A stretch of 64,000 nt of DNA, taken from positions 1,923,501 through 1,987,500 of the forward strand of contig NZ_CP015207.1 in the NCBI RefSeq assembly GCF_002101375.1, given 5' to 3'. Position numbers and translations under genes: made by a program. This document shows positions 43,097 to 51,477 of this stretch, in pieces. The notes beneath the pieces are model-generated. The model worked only from the letters and a program-made list of their open reading frames with translations. It searched no databases and had not been told where the DNA came from. This DNA is from Sporosarcina ureae (GTDB lineage Bacteria; Bacillota; Bacilli; Bacillales_A; Planococcaceae). Within the stretch, counting starts at the first letter, position 1. Each line of letters begins with the position of its first letter.

Positions 43097-44689
43097 ATGG
43101 CGTTGACTAAATGGAATATGAAGTCGTTTATGAAAGGTGCATCGATTCTAACTATTGCTGCCATCATCGTCAAAGTGCTAAGCGCGGTTTATCGAGTGCC
43201 CTTTCAAAACTTAGTTGGAGATAAAGGATTCTATATTTATCAGCAAGTGTATCCGTTTATCGGAATATTTATCGTTTGGACGTCCTCGGGTTTTGCTGTC
43301 GCGGTGTCTAAAATGCTTGCAGAAAGCAAAAGTCCTGGAGAATCACGTGGAATTTTACGTGTGTCACTAGCCTATCTACTTGTTTTATCAATAGGGATTT
43401 TTCTGTTATTGCGTTCAGGTTCTTCTTTCTTTGCAGAACTAATGGGAGACACTGCACTAGCTCCCGTTTTGCAGGCAGGTGCATATATCGTCCTCGTACT
43501 GCCGTTCCTAGCTGTGCTGAAGGGTGTCTTTCAATCAGAAGGGCAAATGATACCTGTAGCGATTTCCAACGTCTCAGAGCAGTTGTTCAGGGTGATCATC
43601 GTCCTTGCGGGTACGTGGATTGCGATACGTGCAGGAACATCACTTTATAAGGTAGGGGAAATTACGATGTGGGCAGCAGTTGCAGGAGAAGCGACAGGTG
43701 TCTTGATCCTGACTTGGTTCTTCCTGCAACGAGAACGTTTGGTGGCAGTTACTGTGAAGCCGTGGCAAGTGATTAAAGATCTGACCAAGATTAGCATTGG
43801 TGTCAGTGCGAGTTCTTTAATTTTACTGGTATTTCAATTGGTGGACTCTTTTACGATCTATAACGCATTAATCGAGGCGGGGACAATGAGTGAGACCGCT
43901 ATGGAAATGAAAGGTGTCTATGATCGGGGACAGCCGCTTGTGCAAATGGGTATTTTGCTTGCATCTACATTGGCGCTAGCCCTCGTACCGTTAATCGCGC
44001 ATCATGCATCTAAAAATGATAGACGGGGCGCCTTACCGTTCATTAGTTTGACGTTCCGGACATCTATTTTATTCGGTTGGGCTGCGACGATAGGGTTGGT
44101 TCTCGTACTACCTTTCGTTAATGAAATGCTGTTTCAATCACGAACAGGATCTGTTGCGTTAATCATCTTCTGTATGCAGATTTTCTGGTTGTCGATTATT
44201 TTACCACTGACAGCAATTCTTCAAGGAAGTGGTAAAGTGCGTGGGCCGTTACTACTCATGCTGCTTGGTGTCGTAATCAAACTGTCAACTACACCATTAA
44301 TGGTTCATCAATATGGAATTGAAGGTGCCGCTGCGTCAGGCGCTATTTCATTCGCAATCGTTGCTATATTATTGATTTTTTACTTTAAAAGATTTTGGAA
44401 GTTTCCGCTGGCTCCGCGACGGTTTTATACCGTGCTAATTATTGCTAGTGTTGCAATGGCAGGGATATTGATTCCCTGGATGCTTCTAGCCGACTCATGG
44501 TTGTTTGATGGATTATCCTCACGTACAAGCTCAACGTTAACTGCAATGTCAGCTGTCGCAATTGGAGCAATCATATTCCTTTTCGTCATCTTGAAATCAC
44601 GTATAATGAATGAAAAAGAGTGGTATTTACTGCCTTTTGGAAAACGATTGGCAACTGCTCAACTATGGCTAACTAAAAATAGAAGGTGA
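43097..44689 (+). CDS. yabM: MOP-superfamily polysaccharide flippase-like protein (YabM)
   Basis: A polytopic membrane protein of 530 aa with about 14 transmembrane segments, related to SpoVB/MurJ/Wzx lipid-linked sugar exporters. The start region MKGASILTIAAIIVKVLSAV, then YRVPFQNLVGDKGFYIYQQV is typical of the SpoVB/YabM group. The exact substrate is unknown. GAAAGAGG precedes the ATG. The following mazG gene starts 6 bp after its stop, and yabM-yabN-yabO is conserved in Bacillales. Confidence 0.88.
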   Translation: MALTKWNMKSFMKGASILTIAAIIVKVLSAVYRVPFQNLVGDKGFYIYQQVYPFIGIFIVWTSSGFAVAVSKMLAESKSPGESRGILRVSLAYLLVLSIGIFLLLRSGSSFFAELMGDTALAPVLQAGAYIVLVLPFLAVLKGVFQSEGQMIPVAISNVSEQLFRVIIVLAGTWIAIRAGTSLYKVGEITMWAAVAGEATGVLILTWFFLQRERLVAVTVKPWQVIKDLTKISIGVSASSLILLVFQLVDSFTIYNALIEAGTMSETAMEMKGVYDRGQPLVQMGILLASTLALALVPLIAHHASKNDRRGALPFISLTFRTSILFGWAATIGLVLVLPFVNEMLFQSRTGSVALIIFCMQIFWLSIILPLTAILQGSGKVRGPLLLMLLGVVIKLSTTPLMVHQYGIEGAAASGAISFAIVAILLIFYFKRFWKFPLAPRRFYTVLIIASVAMAGILIPWMLLADSWLFDGLSSRTSSTLTAMSAVAIGAIIFLFVILKSRIMNEKEWYLLPFGKRLATAQLWLTKNRR

Positions 44690-44694
44690 ATTAT

Positions 44695-46155
44695 ATGAAT
44701 AAAATAACTGTTATCGGACTAGGTGCAAGTGATTTAGAACAACTGTCGCTAGGCACGTATCGATTATTAAAACAAGCGGACCATCTCTATCTTCGGACAG
44801 AAGAACATCCCATCGTTGCAGAATTACGTTCGGAAGGGCTAGAGATGGAAAGTTTTGATAGGATTTATGAAGCAAATGATGCGTTTGAAGACGTCTATCA
44901 GCAAATCGTCGATAAACTACTGGAATTGAGTGTGCAACAGCCGATTACATACGCTGTGCCGGGACACCCACTTGTAGCGGAACGTACGGTTCAACTGTTG
45001 ATTGAAAAAGAACGGACAGGTGAGATTGAACTTCATATTGCTGGCGGGAGTAGCTTTTTAGATCCGATTTTTACAGCGTTGCGTATTGATCCGATTGAAG
45101 GATTCCAGTTGCTTGACGGTACAGACTTGAAACGTGACGACGTACGCATGGATCAGCATGTATTAATTGGACAAGTCTATGATGCATTCGTCGCTTCTGA
45201 CGTGAAATTGTCTTTGATGGAGAAATATCCCGATTCTCACGTCGTCACCATCGTTACATCAGCCGGTTCACGAGATGAAGTGTTGACTGAAATACCGCTG
45301 TTTGAACTTGACCGAACAGTGACATTGAATAATCTAACGACTGTCTATGTACCGCCGCTACTTGAACACGAACAACGACTGAAAGAGTGGAGTTCATTAA
45401 GGGACATCATTGCGACTTTGCGTGGACCGGACGGCTGTCCTTGGGATCGTGAGCAAACGCATGAATCATTGAAGCGCTATTTAATCGAGGAATCCTTTGA
45501 GTTGATCCAGGCCATTGATGAAGAAAATGATGATGCTATCGTCGAAGAACTAGGAGATGTTTTGCTACAAGTCTTTCTTCATGCGCAAATCGGGGAAGAC
45601 AATGGCTACTTCTCCATGGAAGATGTACTCGAAACTGTAGGGGCCAAAATGATACGACGACATCCACATGTATTTGCGCAAACACAAGCTGATACAACCG
45701 AAGAAGTGTTGACGAACTGGCAAGCTATCAAGGAGCAGGAAAAACCTAAACCGTCTATGCTGTTAGAAGGACAAGAACGTTTGGCATCGTCCTTGCTGAC
45801 ATCTTATAACTATCAAAAGACCGCAGCCAAAGTTGGGTTTGACTGGCCGTCTATAGAAGGAGCTTTCGACAAGTTCCAGGAAGAGTGGCAAGAGTTTCAG
45901 GAAGAAGTAAAAAGTGGTGGGCCGGAGCAGCAGCTAGACGAGCTCGGAGACGTATTGTTCACTATCGTCAACATCGCAAGATTCCTGAAGCTCTCACCAG
46001 AAGAAGCCATGTGGCACGCCAACGAAAAATTCAAATCTCGTTTCCATTCCGTGGAGCAATCCGTGAAACAAGGAAGCGGAAAATTTGAAAATTATACAGT
46101 AGACGAACTAGAAGAATTCTGGCAACAGGCCAAAAGAGAGGAAGAATCTAAATGA
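44695..46155 (+). CDS. mazG: MazG-type NTP pyrophosphohydrolase fused to a methylase-like domain (YabN)
   Basis: The protein has two domains. The N-terminal tetrapyrrole-methylase-like domain (about 1-225) shows [20 protein letters not shown] and [15 protein letters not shown]. The C-terminal MazG region (about 226-486) shows [20 protein letters not shown], then [14 protein letters not shown] and [13 protein letters not shown], the metal-binding EExxE/ExxD pattern, repeated once more near the end ([14 protein letters not shown]). MazG hydrolyses NTPs to NMP and PPi as a housecleaning enzyme. ATG 44695 with AGAAGGTG upstream is used (486 aa). Confidence 0.92.
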   Translation: MNKITVIGLGASDLEQLSLGTYRLLKQADHLYLRTEEHPIVAELRSEGLEMESFDRIYEANDAFEDVYQQIVDKLLELSVQQPITYAVPGHPLVAERTVQLLIEKERTGEIELHIAGGSSFLDPIFTALRIDPIEGFQLLDGTDLKRDDVRMDQHVLIGQVYDAFVASDVKLSLMEKYPDSHVVTIVTSAGSRDEVLTEIPLFELDRTVTLNNLTTVYVPPLLEHEQRLKEWSSLRDIIATLRGPDGCPWDREQTHESLKRYLIEESFELIQAIDEENDDAIVEELGDVLLQVFLHAQIGEDNGYFSMEDVLETVGAKMIRRHPHVFAQTQADTTEEVLTNWQAIKEQEKPKPSMLLEGQERLASSLLTSYNYQKTAAKVGFDWPSIEGAFDKFQEEWQEFQEEVKSGGPEQQLDELGDVLFTIVNIARFLKLSPEEAMWHANEKFKSRFHSVEQSVKQGSGKFENYTVDELEEFWQQAKREEESK

Positions 46156-46442
46156 GACTCGACAAGTTTTTAAAAGTATCACGCTTTATAAAACGCCGAA
46201 CGCTAGCGAAGCAAGTGGCTGACCAAGGCAGAATCACAATTAATGGGAAAGTAGCCAAGGCATCGTCTGTTGTCAAACCGGGTGATGAACTTTCAATCCG
46301 ATTTGGCCAAAAGATCGTCAATGCTACGGTAAATGAGCTGAAGGCGTCAACTAAAAAAGAAGACGCAGCAGGTATGTACACGATCACTAGCGAAGAGCGC
46401 TTAGAGAAAGTAGAACCTGAGTTTGTAGACGATGAAAATTAA
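46152..46442 (+). CDS. rqcP: S4-domain ribosome quality-control factor RqcP (YabO)
   Basis: RqcP is a small S4 RNA-binding protein that assists RqcH in adding alanine tails to stalled peptides on the 50S subunit. The S4 motif is clear: [20 protein letters not shown], then [19 protein letters not shown] and VKPGDELSI. The length of 96 aa is slightly longer than B. subtilis YabO, owing to an acidic C-terminal tail ([10 protein letters not shown]). The start overlaps the end of mazG. Confidence 0.92.
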   Translation: MRLDKFLKVSRFIKRRTLAKQVADQGRITINGKVAKASSVVKPGDELSIRFGQKIVNATVNELKASTKKEDAAGMYTITSEERLEKVEPEFVDDEN

Positions 46443-46508
46443 TTGACGAGAAGATAGACTAAAGAGGAGTAGAATAGAGGGTTTGCCCCCCAACTTAAAA
46501 ATGGCTTG

Positions 46509-46537
46509 TCATGTCTGGCCAAGCCTCTGCATATGAT
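46509..46537 (+). promoter_or_regulatory. possible sigma-E promoter of yabPQ
   Basis: TCATGTC (46509-46515), a 14-bp spacer and CATATGAT (46530-46537) fit the sigma-E pattern partly. It lies 32 bp before yabP, which is sigma-E dependent in B. subtilis. Confidence 0.45.
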
Positions 46538-46568
46538 ATGGGGAACGTACTAGAGAAGGGGGACGCAT

Positions 46569-46865
46569 ATGCAGATTCAAACAGACAGCTCCATGTATAC
46601 TATTCCATCAGGAGACCACGTAGTGACGATGCGCAATCGCAAAAGAATGGACCTCACATCCGTGAAAACGATCGACCGCTTTGACCAGGAGGAATTTCTT
46701 GTTAGAACATCGCTAGGCGTACTGCAAATCCGTGGGGAGGAACTGCGTATTGTACATCTAGATGTGGACAAGGGCCTACTCACGCTTGAAGGTACTGTCC
46801 AAACACTTCAATATGATGACGAAGAAGCAGGTTCACGCAATTTCCTCCATAAATTATTCGGATGA
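46569..46865 (+). CDS. yabP: sporulation protein YabP
   Basis: YabP is a mother-cell protein of the YabP/YqfC family required for sporulation in B. subtilis. The family pattern is visible: HVVTMRNRKRMDLTSVKTID, then RFDQEEFLVRTSLGVLQIRG and GLLTLEGTVQTLQYDDEEAG. The length of 98 aa is normal. AGAAGGGGG precedes the ATG. The stop overlaps yabQ by 4 bp, so the pair is coupled. Confidence 0.92.
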   Translation: MQIQTDSSMYTIPSGDHVVTMRNRKRMDLTSVKTIDRFDQEEFLVRTSLGVLQIRGEELRIVHLDVDKGLLTLEGTVQTLQYDDEEAGSRNFLHKLFG

Positions 46866-47347
46866 GCCTATCCGTCCAGTTCTTCAGTCTATTGGCGATG
46901 ATCGGGACAGGTATTACTGCTGGAATTGTACTGGATTTATTCGGAACCATTGTCGCCGCGTGCGATAAACGTTCATTCATTAGAAGATGGGCATTCTGGT
47001 TTGAATGCCTTATCTGGATTATGTTAGGGATCATGTCGTTTTGGGTATTAGTTTTGGTACGCGACGGGGCATGGAGAATGTATGACCCTGTTGCCCAGAT
47101 TAGTGGCTTGTTATTGTACGCAGCTATCTTCCATCATCCCGTGAGAATTGTAGGTAGACTACTGTTACTTGTGGTGCTTAGGCCGATTTGGCTCATCATT
47201 CGTCTTGTCTACCTAACGATTCAACGTATTTTCTATTTAATTGTTTCTATTCTGTCAGTAATCACGTCACCGTTTATAAGATTAGTGAAGAACGTAGGGA
47301 AATTCCTTCAAAATAAATGCAGAGTACTATATAATAGAGTGCAATAG
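46862..47347 (+). CDS. yabQ: spore cortex biosynthesis protein YabQ
   Basis: YabQ is a membrane protein needed for cortex formation. About four to five transmembrane segments are visible, beginning VQFFSLLAMIGTGITAGIVL, then DLFGTIV, and later LIWIMLGIMSFWVLVLVRDG. A basic C-terminal tail follows. The length of 161 aa is in the family range. The start ATG overlaps the yabP stop. Confidence 0.88.
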   Translation: MSLSVQFFSLLAMIGTGITAGIVLDLFGTIVAACDKRSFIRRWAFWFECLIWIMLGIMSFWVLVLVRDGAWRMYDPVAQISGLLLYAAIFHHPVRIVGRLLLLVVLRPIWLIIRLVYLTIQRIFYLIVSILSVITSPFIRLVKNVGKFLQNKCRVLYNRVQ

Positions 47348-47376
47348 TAGAATTACGCCAGAAAGGTGTGTGCGCC

Positions 47377-47790
47377 ATGAAAAAAACACAGAAGCCCTCA
47401 ACAAAGAATGTGACATCAATCGATACAGACTATGTGCGCTCCATGCAAAAAAAAGAAAATTTTAAAAAAGCACAACAAAAACGTTTGCGTAATAGGTTGG
47501 CTGTATTTTTTGTCATCGTCTGTGTGGTTGCTGGAAGTTTGTTCAATATGAACGCTGGTCAGAAAGAAATTCTGGCTGCGAAACATAAGGAAAAAGCCCA
47601 AGCAATAGCTACATTAGAGGATTTGAAAGAACAGCAAGAACAACTGAATACGCAGTTGATTCGATTGGATGATGACGAGTATATTGCGAAACTCGCACGG
47701 AAAGAATACTTTCTTTCTGAGTCCAATGAGATCATTTTTTCCATTCCTGATAAGAAAAAAGAGTCAGAAAAAGAGATAAGAAAAGAGTAG
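47377..47790 (+). CDS. divIC: cell-division protein DivIC (FtsB family)
   Basis: DivIC is a bitopic divisome protein that pairs with FtsL and DivIB to activate septal wall synthesis. A basic cytoplasmic N-terminus (about 1-40) precedes one transmembrane helix (LAVFFVIVCVVAGSLFNM, about 43-60). An external coiled coil follows (KEKAQAIATLEDLKEQQEQL), then the conserved DDEYIAKLARKEYFLSESNE. ATG 47377 with GAAAGGTG upstream gives 137 aa. It sits after yabQ as in B. subtilis. Confidence 0.93.
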   Translation: MKKTQKPSTKNVTSIDTDYVRSMQKKENFKKAQQKRLRNRLAVFFVIVCVVAGSLFNMNAGQKEILAAKHKEKAQAIATLEDLKEQQEQLNTQLIRLDDDEYIAKLARKEYFLSESNEIIFSIPDKKKESEKEIRKE

Positions 47791-47812
47791 TCAAGTTGAC
47801 ACTCTTTTTTTG
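47784..47812 (+). terminator. weak divIC terminator overlapping the yabR promoter
   Basis: AAGAGT / ACTCTT with a 12-nt loop is followed by a run of T; the loop and right arm contain the -35 element of the next promoter. Confidence 0.5.
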
Positions 47813-47823
47813 TTGGCTATAAT
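47796..47823 (+). promoter_or_regulatory. yabR sigma-A promoter
   Basis: TTGACA (47796-47801), a 16-bp spacer and TATAAT (47818-47823) match consensus. The leader of about 85 nt contains the hairpin GCCTGTAAAATACAGGC (near 47833). Confidence 0.75.
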
Positions 47824-47911
47824 ATAGATAGGAGCCTGTAAAATACAGGCACTGCCAATATGGTTGATAGGCTTACGAGCCGCTTAAAACTTAAGGAGGA
47901 GCATTTTTTTT

Positions 47912-48337
47912 ATGTCAATTGAAGTAGGCAGCAAGTTAGAAGGTAAAGTAACCGGGATCACAAATTTTGGGGCATTTGTTGAATTGCCAAGCGGATCCAC
48001 AGGATTAGTCCATATTAGTGAAGTAGCTGACAATTATGTCAAAGATATTAATGATCATTTAAAAGTCGGCGATATGGTTGAAGTCAAAGTAATGAATGTG
48101 GGATCTGACGGTAAAATCGGTCTTTCCATCCGTAAGGCTAAACCTGAGTCAGAACAACGTCCACAGCGTCCACAACGTCCAACTAGACCTCGTCAAGGAA
48201 GCAAACCGAGCTTTGAACGACCAGAGAATTTTGAACAGAAGATGGCAAAATTCATGAAGGACAGCGAAGAACGTCTAACTACCTTAAAGAGAGCGACAGA
48301 GTCCAAGCGTGGCGGTCGTGGAGCCAGAAGAGGATAA
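47912..48337 (+). CDS. yabR: S1-domain RNA-binding protein (YabR/GSP13-like), 141 aa
   Basis: One S1 OB-fold domain covers residues 1-72: VGSKLEGKVTGITNFGAFVE, then LPSGSTGLVHISEVADNYVK and KVGDMVEVKVMNVGSDGKIG. It is followed by a basic, Pro/Arg/Gln-rich tail (RPQRPQRPTRPRQGSK) and a Gly/Arg end. Such proteins associate with ribosomes and modulate translation under stress in relatives. AAGGAGGAG precedes the ATG. It lies between divIC and spoIIE as in B. subtilis. Confidence 0.92.
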   Translation: MSIEVGSKLEGKVTGITNFGAFVELPSGSTGLVHISEVADNYVKDINDHLKVGDMVEVKVMNVGSDGKIGLSIRKAKPESEQRPQRPQRPTRPRQGSKPSFERPENFEQKMAKFMKDSEERLTTLKRATESKRGGRGARRG

Positions 48338-48384
48338 CTTGCTGACTAATTCAACTGCGAACTAAAATCAGATGACATCCTATA

Positions 48385-48418
48385 CGTATGTTCCGCAATA
48401 TGGAGCATGCGTTTTTTT
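48385..48418 (+). terminator. yabR terminator
   Basis: The stem CGTATGTTCC / GGAGCATGCG (two G-U pairs) is followed by seven T. Confidence 0.8.
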
Positions 48419-48714
48419 GTGGGGAAAATTCGAGTCCATTTTGTTATGCCAGTGCCACTGAGTGTTCGTTCCGTTGTAGTTTTAAGAGGAAGTACAGCTA
48501 CTTGGTGATACCGCTCATGCATTTCTCGTAAGTACAGTGGGGTTCATTGGCTTTACACTCTCATAGTCAGTCAAGTAAGTGTCCTTGTACAAAATAGACT
48601 AATAAATGATCCAGCCAAACCACTAGCACTTCTTATTAACGCTTACAATAATTAACCATGCATTAAATCGATAGTGTACTAAATTCAAGGTTAATCCACA
48701 GATCATTTTCTCCA
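48419..48714. other. intergenic region after yabR
   Basis: I see no gene, RNA or clear repeat in these roughly 300 bp. Confidence 0.5.
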
Positions 48715-48748
48715 ACAAAAAATCCTCTGCGTAAGCAAGAGGATTTTT
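48715..48748 (-). terminator. tRNA-Met terminator
   Basis: On the minus strand AAATCCTCT / AGAGGATTT is followed by T residues. It lies just downstream of the minus-strand tRNA. Confidence 0.82.
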
Positions 48749-48760
48749 GTACTTCTATTA

Positions 48761-48834
48761 TAGCGGCGGAGGGGGTCGAACCCACGACCTTTCGGGTATG
48801 AACCGAACGCTCTAGCCATCTGAGCTACGCCGCC
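48761..48834 (-). tRNA. tRNA-Met (anticodon CAT)
   Basis: The minus strand folds into a full cloverleaf: acceptor GGCGGCG / CGCCGCT, D arm with AGCTCAGATGGCTAGAGC, anticodon stem TTCGG / CCGAA around TTCATAC, and T arm GTGGGTTCGACCCCC. The anticodon is CAT. Overall likeness to the Bacillus elongator tRNA-Met from the same locus is strong; tRNA-Ile2 (CAT) is the alternative. The 3' CCA is not encoded. B. subtilis also has a tRNA-Met near this site. Confidence 0.93.
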
Positions 48835-48882
48835 AAGATGTTTTCGCATTGAAATTAGGTAATTCCATATGCAACGTCTCTT

Positions 48883-48911
48883 ATCATACTAGGCATTTGA
48901 AGAAGTGTCAA
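48883..48911 (-). promoter_or_regulatory. tRNA-Met promoter
   Basis: On the minus strand TTGACA (48911-48906), a 17-bp spacer and TATGAT (48888-48883) lie about 48 bp before the tRNA. Confidence 0.82.
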
Positions 48912-48978
48912 CATCTCTTTTGCTAAAAAATATACATACGGAATACGTCGAAATGTTTTGTGAATATGCCGCCACAAA

Positions 48979-49011
48979 CAGACAAAATTTCTCGCGAACC
49001 CCATGTATAGT
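48979..49011 (+). promoter_or_regulatory. spoIIE promoter of Spo0A-dependent type (21-bp spacer)
   Basis: CAGACA (48979-48984) and TATAGT (49006-49011) are separated by 21 bp, the long spacing typical of Spo0A-activated sigma-A promoters such as B. subtilis spoIIE. A one-mismatch 0A box CGTCGAA lies at 48946-48952. Confidence 0.55.
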
Positions 49012-49042
49012 TTTATGTAAGAGAACATAGGGGGTATGGGAA

Positions 49043-51442
49043 ATGAAGATGATTGACAATATGGAACGACCAATTGTACAGATGTTCAGGGCGTACTGGC
49101 AAGAGTTTATGAATCGGAAAGTATACTTGCTAACTGCCCTTCTATTCTTAGTAGGATCATTCTTTCTATCGCAAGCAGTAGTATTCGATATGGCAGTACC
49201 ATTCTTCTTGCCGATCTGGGCATTAGCAAGTATGCGCTACCGTCAACACATGATCTACGTATTTATAGGAGGGATGGCAGGCAGTGCGTTTCTTGGGGTA
49301 GGACAAGCTGTCATTCATTTGGCGCAATTACTACTGTTTCATTCAATCATAAAGATTCCAGTCGTGAAAAGGTCTATTCCAATCGCTGTGGCCGGAGCAA
49401 TGATTATTCCACAATTAATTTGGCAGCTCGTTAAATACGGCGATGGGATGTTGCCTTTAGCCATTCAGTTGTCTATAGGGTTAGAAGCGTTGCTTGCGTT
49501 GTTCATGACCATTTTCATGTTACTGGCTTTTCCTTCTATAGAAAGAATGCTGTATGGGCCGTGGAATCCTGAGCAGATCAGTGCGATGTGTATTGTGGGA
49601 GCGCTGGCAGCTACCGGGATGGGAGGATTCCAAATCGGTACGGTATCGGTTGCGGGGGTGTTCTTGTTTTTAGCGATATTTGTAGCCGCCGTAGTGGGGG
49701 GAGTGCCGTTCGCTACAACTGTCGGAATGATTATTGCATTAATCATAGGTGTATCAGAGTTGTCCTTCACGGGCATGATGGCGTTATATGGTATGACTGG
49801 TTTGTTGGCAGGTTCACTAAAACGCTTTGGAAAGCTAGGGGTCATCACCGGCAGTGTCTTTGTTTCGCTCTTTTTCCTTCTATATGATGCGACACTGCCT
49901 CTAGATACCGTTCACTTTTCCACAGTTGGTGCCGCGGCTTTACTGTTTATATTGATTCCTTCACGTAAATTAAGTCAAATACGACAAGTTTTATTGCCGA
50001 AACAAGAAGGAATATCGGAAAAGCGACAGCAATGGCTGGCGGATAAACTGGACGGGCAGTTAGAGGAGTTCCAACAGTTTGCTCATTTCATGTCAACACT
50101 TGTGAATGATCGTCTGTCACCCGAAGAGGAAGTGGCGGCAACAAGTCAAGTACCATCTATTTGTCAATCCTGTTTTCGTTACCGAAAGTGCTGGGAAAGT
50201 GAAGAGGACAGTATAGAACCGTTGATTGACGAATGGGAAACAACTTATTCTGCAACGAAAAAAGCGGCACGTGTACGTGTTGAACAGAAGATGAAATATA
50301 AATGTCTACGTTTTAAAGGATTAATGAATGAATTAGAAGAGAGAGGGGCCAATAAATTATTGATGGGGCAGTTGCAGCATGGTCGAAAGATGCTAGCACT
50401 ACAATTGCGTGATATGAGTACGCATATTGAAAAAGTTATGAGAGAGGTAAAGGAAGATCTGACAACGTATAAGTTGGCTGAAGAAGAGCTTGCGAATCGT
50501 TTACAATCACAAGCCATAGAGTTTTTTCAAATAGATATATTATCAGAAGAACGGGGTGCCTGCAGAATTGTGATTTCTGTACCGGAAAAAAAGGCGGATT
50601 TTGAAGCCGAAACGACGGTCGGAGAATATTTATTACTGCCTATCTTGGAGCAAATGTACGATGAACCGATGCATATTTCAAAATCGACTTATCAGCCGTT
50701 CCCGTTCCCGCATGTACAACTGACCTTTAGTTCAGCTGTTCGTTTTTCACTTGATTATGATATCGTCACGACAGCTGGAAAGGGATCGTTCAATGGTGGT
50801 GATGCGTATGAGCTATTCAAGATTCATGATGGCTTGTCAGCCGTACTGTTGTCGGACGGGATGGGACAAGACATCAATGCTTACCACGAAAGTAGAAAGG
50901 TAATCCGGCTGATGCGGGAGTGTCTGGGTCAAAAAATGGATCCGGAAACAGCGATCCACACTTTGCATTATATGATGGCATTGAACGGATTGGATGATAT
51001 GTATGCAACGCTCGACTTGGCGTTAATTGATTTACAAGAAGGGCGACTATGGTCGTGGAAAGCAGGTTCGATGAGTACCTACATTAAAAGAAGTGATGAT
51101 TGTATTCGGTTAGACAGCAAAACAGTACCATTTGGTTTCTTGCCGTCATTTTCTATAGAAGCGAAAAATGAAAAGCTCAAGTCCGGTGATATCGTCGTTA
51201 TGATGACGGACGGCATATTTAATGGAGATATACCGCTTGATATCCAGGAAGACGTGATGAATCAAACGATAGAACGCTTTAAAGATATGGATTGTCGGAC
51301 GATTGCAGATCAAGTAATGATGGAGATGGAACGGGTATTTGAGTCAGTGGAGGATGATCGGACGATTCTCGTAATGAAAGTCGGCCATATTGTGCCAAAG
51401 TGGTCAAAAGCGAATAAGCAACCTCGAATCATTTCTAGCTAA
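49043..51442 (+). CDS. spoIIE: stage II sporulation serine phosphatase SpoIIE
   Basis: SpoIIE dephosphorylates SpoIIAA at the polar septum, releasing sigma-F in the forespore, and interacts with FtsZ. The N-terminal third has about ten transmembrane segments (residues 28-310). A cysteine-containing central region follows (SICQSCFRYRKCWE near 375). The C-terminal PP2C-type phosphatase (about 570-790) has SDGMGQ and VVMMTDGIFNGD with the metal-binding aspartates. The length of 799 aa is normal. The promoter has Spo0A-type spacing. yabS and yabT, which follow it in B. subtilis, are absent. Confidence 0.96.
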   Translation: MKMIDNMERPIVQMFRAYWQEFMNRKVYLLTALLFLVGSFFLSQAVVFDMAVPFFLPIWALASMRYRQHMIYVFIGGMAGSAFLGVGQAVIHLAQLLLFHSIIKIPVVKRSIPIAVAGAMIIPQLIWQLVKYGDGMLPLAIQLSIGLEALLALFMTIFMLLAFPSIERMLYGPWNPEQISAMCIVGALAATGMGGFQIGTVSVAGVFLFLAIFVAAVVGGVPFATTVGMIIALIIGVSELSFTGMMALYGMTGLLAGSLKRFGKLGVITGSVFVSLFFLLYDATLPLDTVHFSTVGAAALLFILIPSRKLSQIRQVLLPKQEGISEKRQQWLADKLDGQLEEFQQFAHFMSTLVNDRLSPEEEVAATSQVPSICQSCFRYRKCWESEEDSIEPLIDEWETTYSATKKAARVRVEQKMKYKCLRFKGLMNELEERGANKLLMGQLQHGRKMLALQLRDMSTHIEKVMREVKEDLTTYKLAEEELANRLQSQAIEFFQIDILSEERGACRIVISVPEKKADFEAETTVGEYLLLPILEQMYDEPMHISKSTYQPFPFPHVQLTFSSAVRFSLDYDIVTTAGKGSFNGGDAYELFKIHDGLSAVLLSDGMGQDINAYHESRKVIRLMRECLGQKMDPETAIHTLHYMMALNGLDDMYATLDLALIDLQEGRLWSWKAGSMSTYIKRSDDCIRLDSKTVPFGFLPSFSIEAKNEKLKSGDIVVMMTDGIFNGDIPLDIQEDVMNQTIERFKDMDCRTIADQVMMEMERVFESVEDDRTILVMKVGHIVPKWSKANKQPRIISS

Positions 51443-51477
51443 ACAATGTTAGAATAGAGAGAGGAGGGAGATGGATC

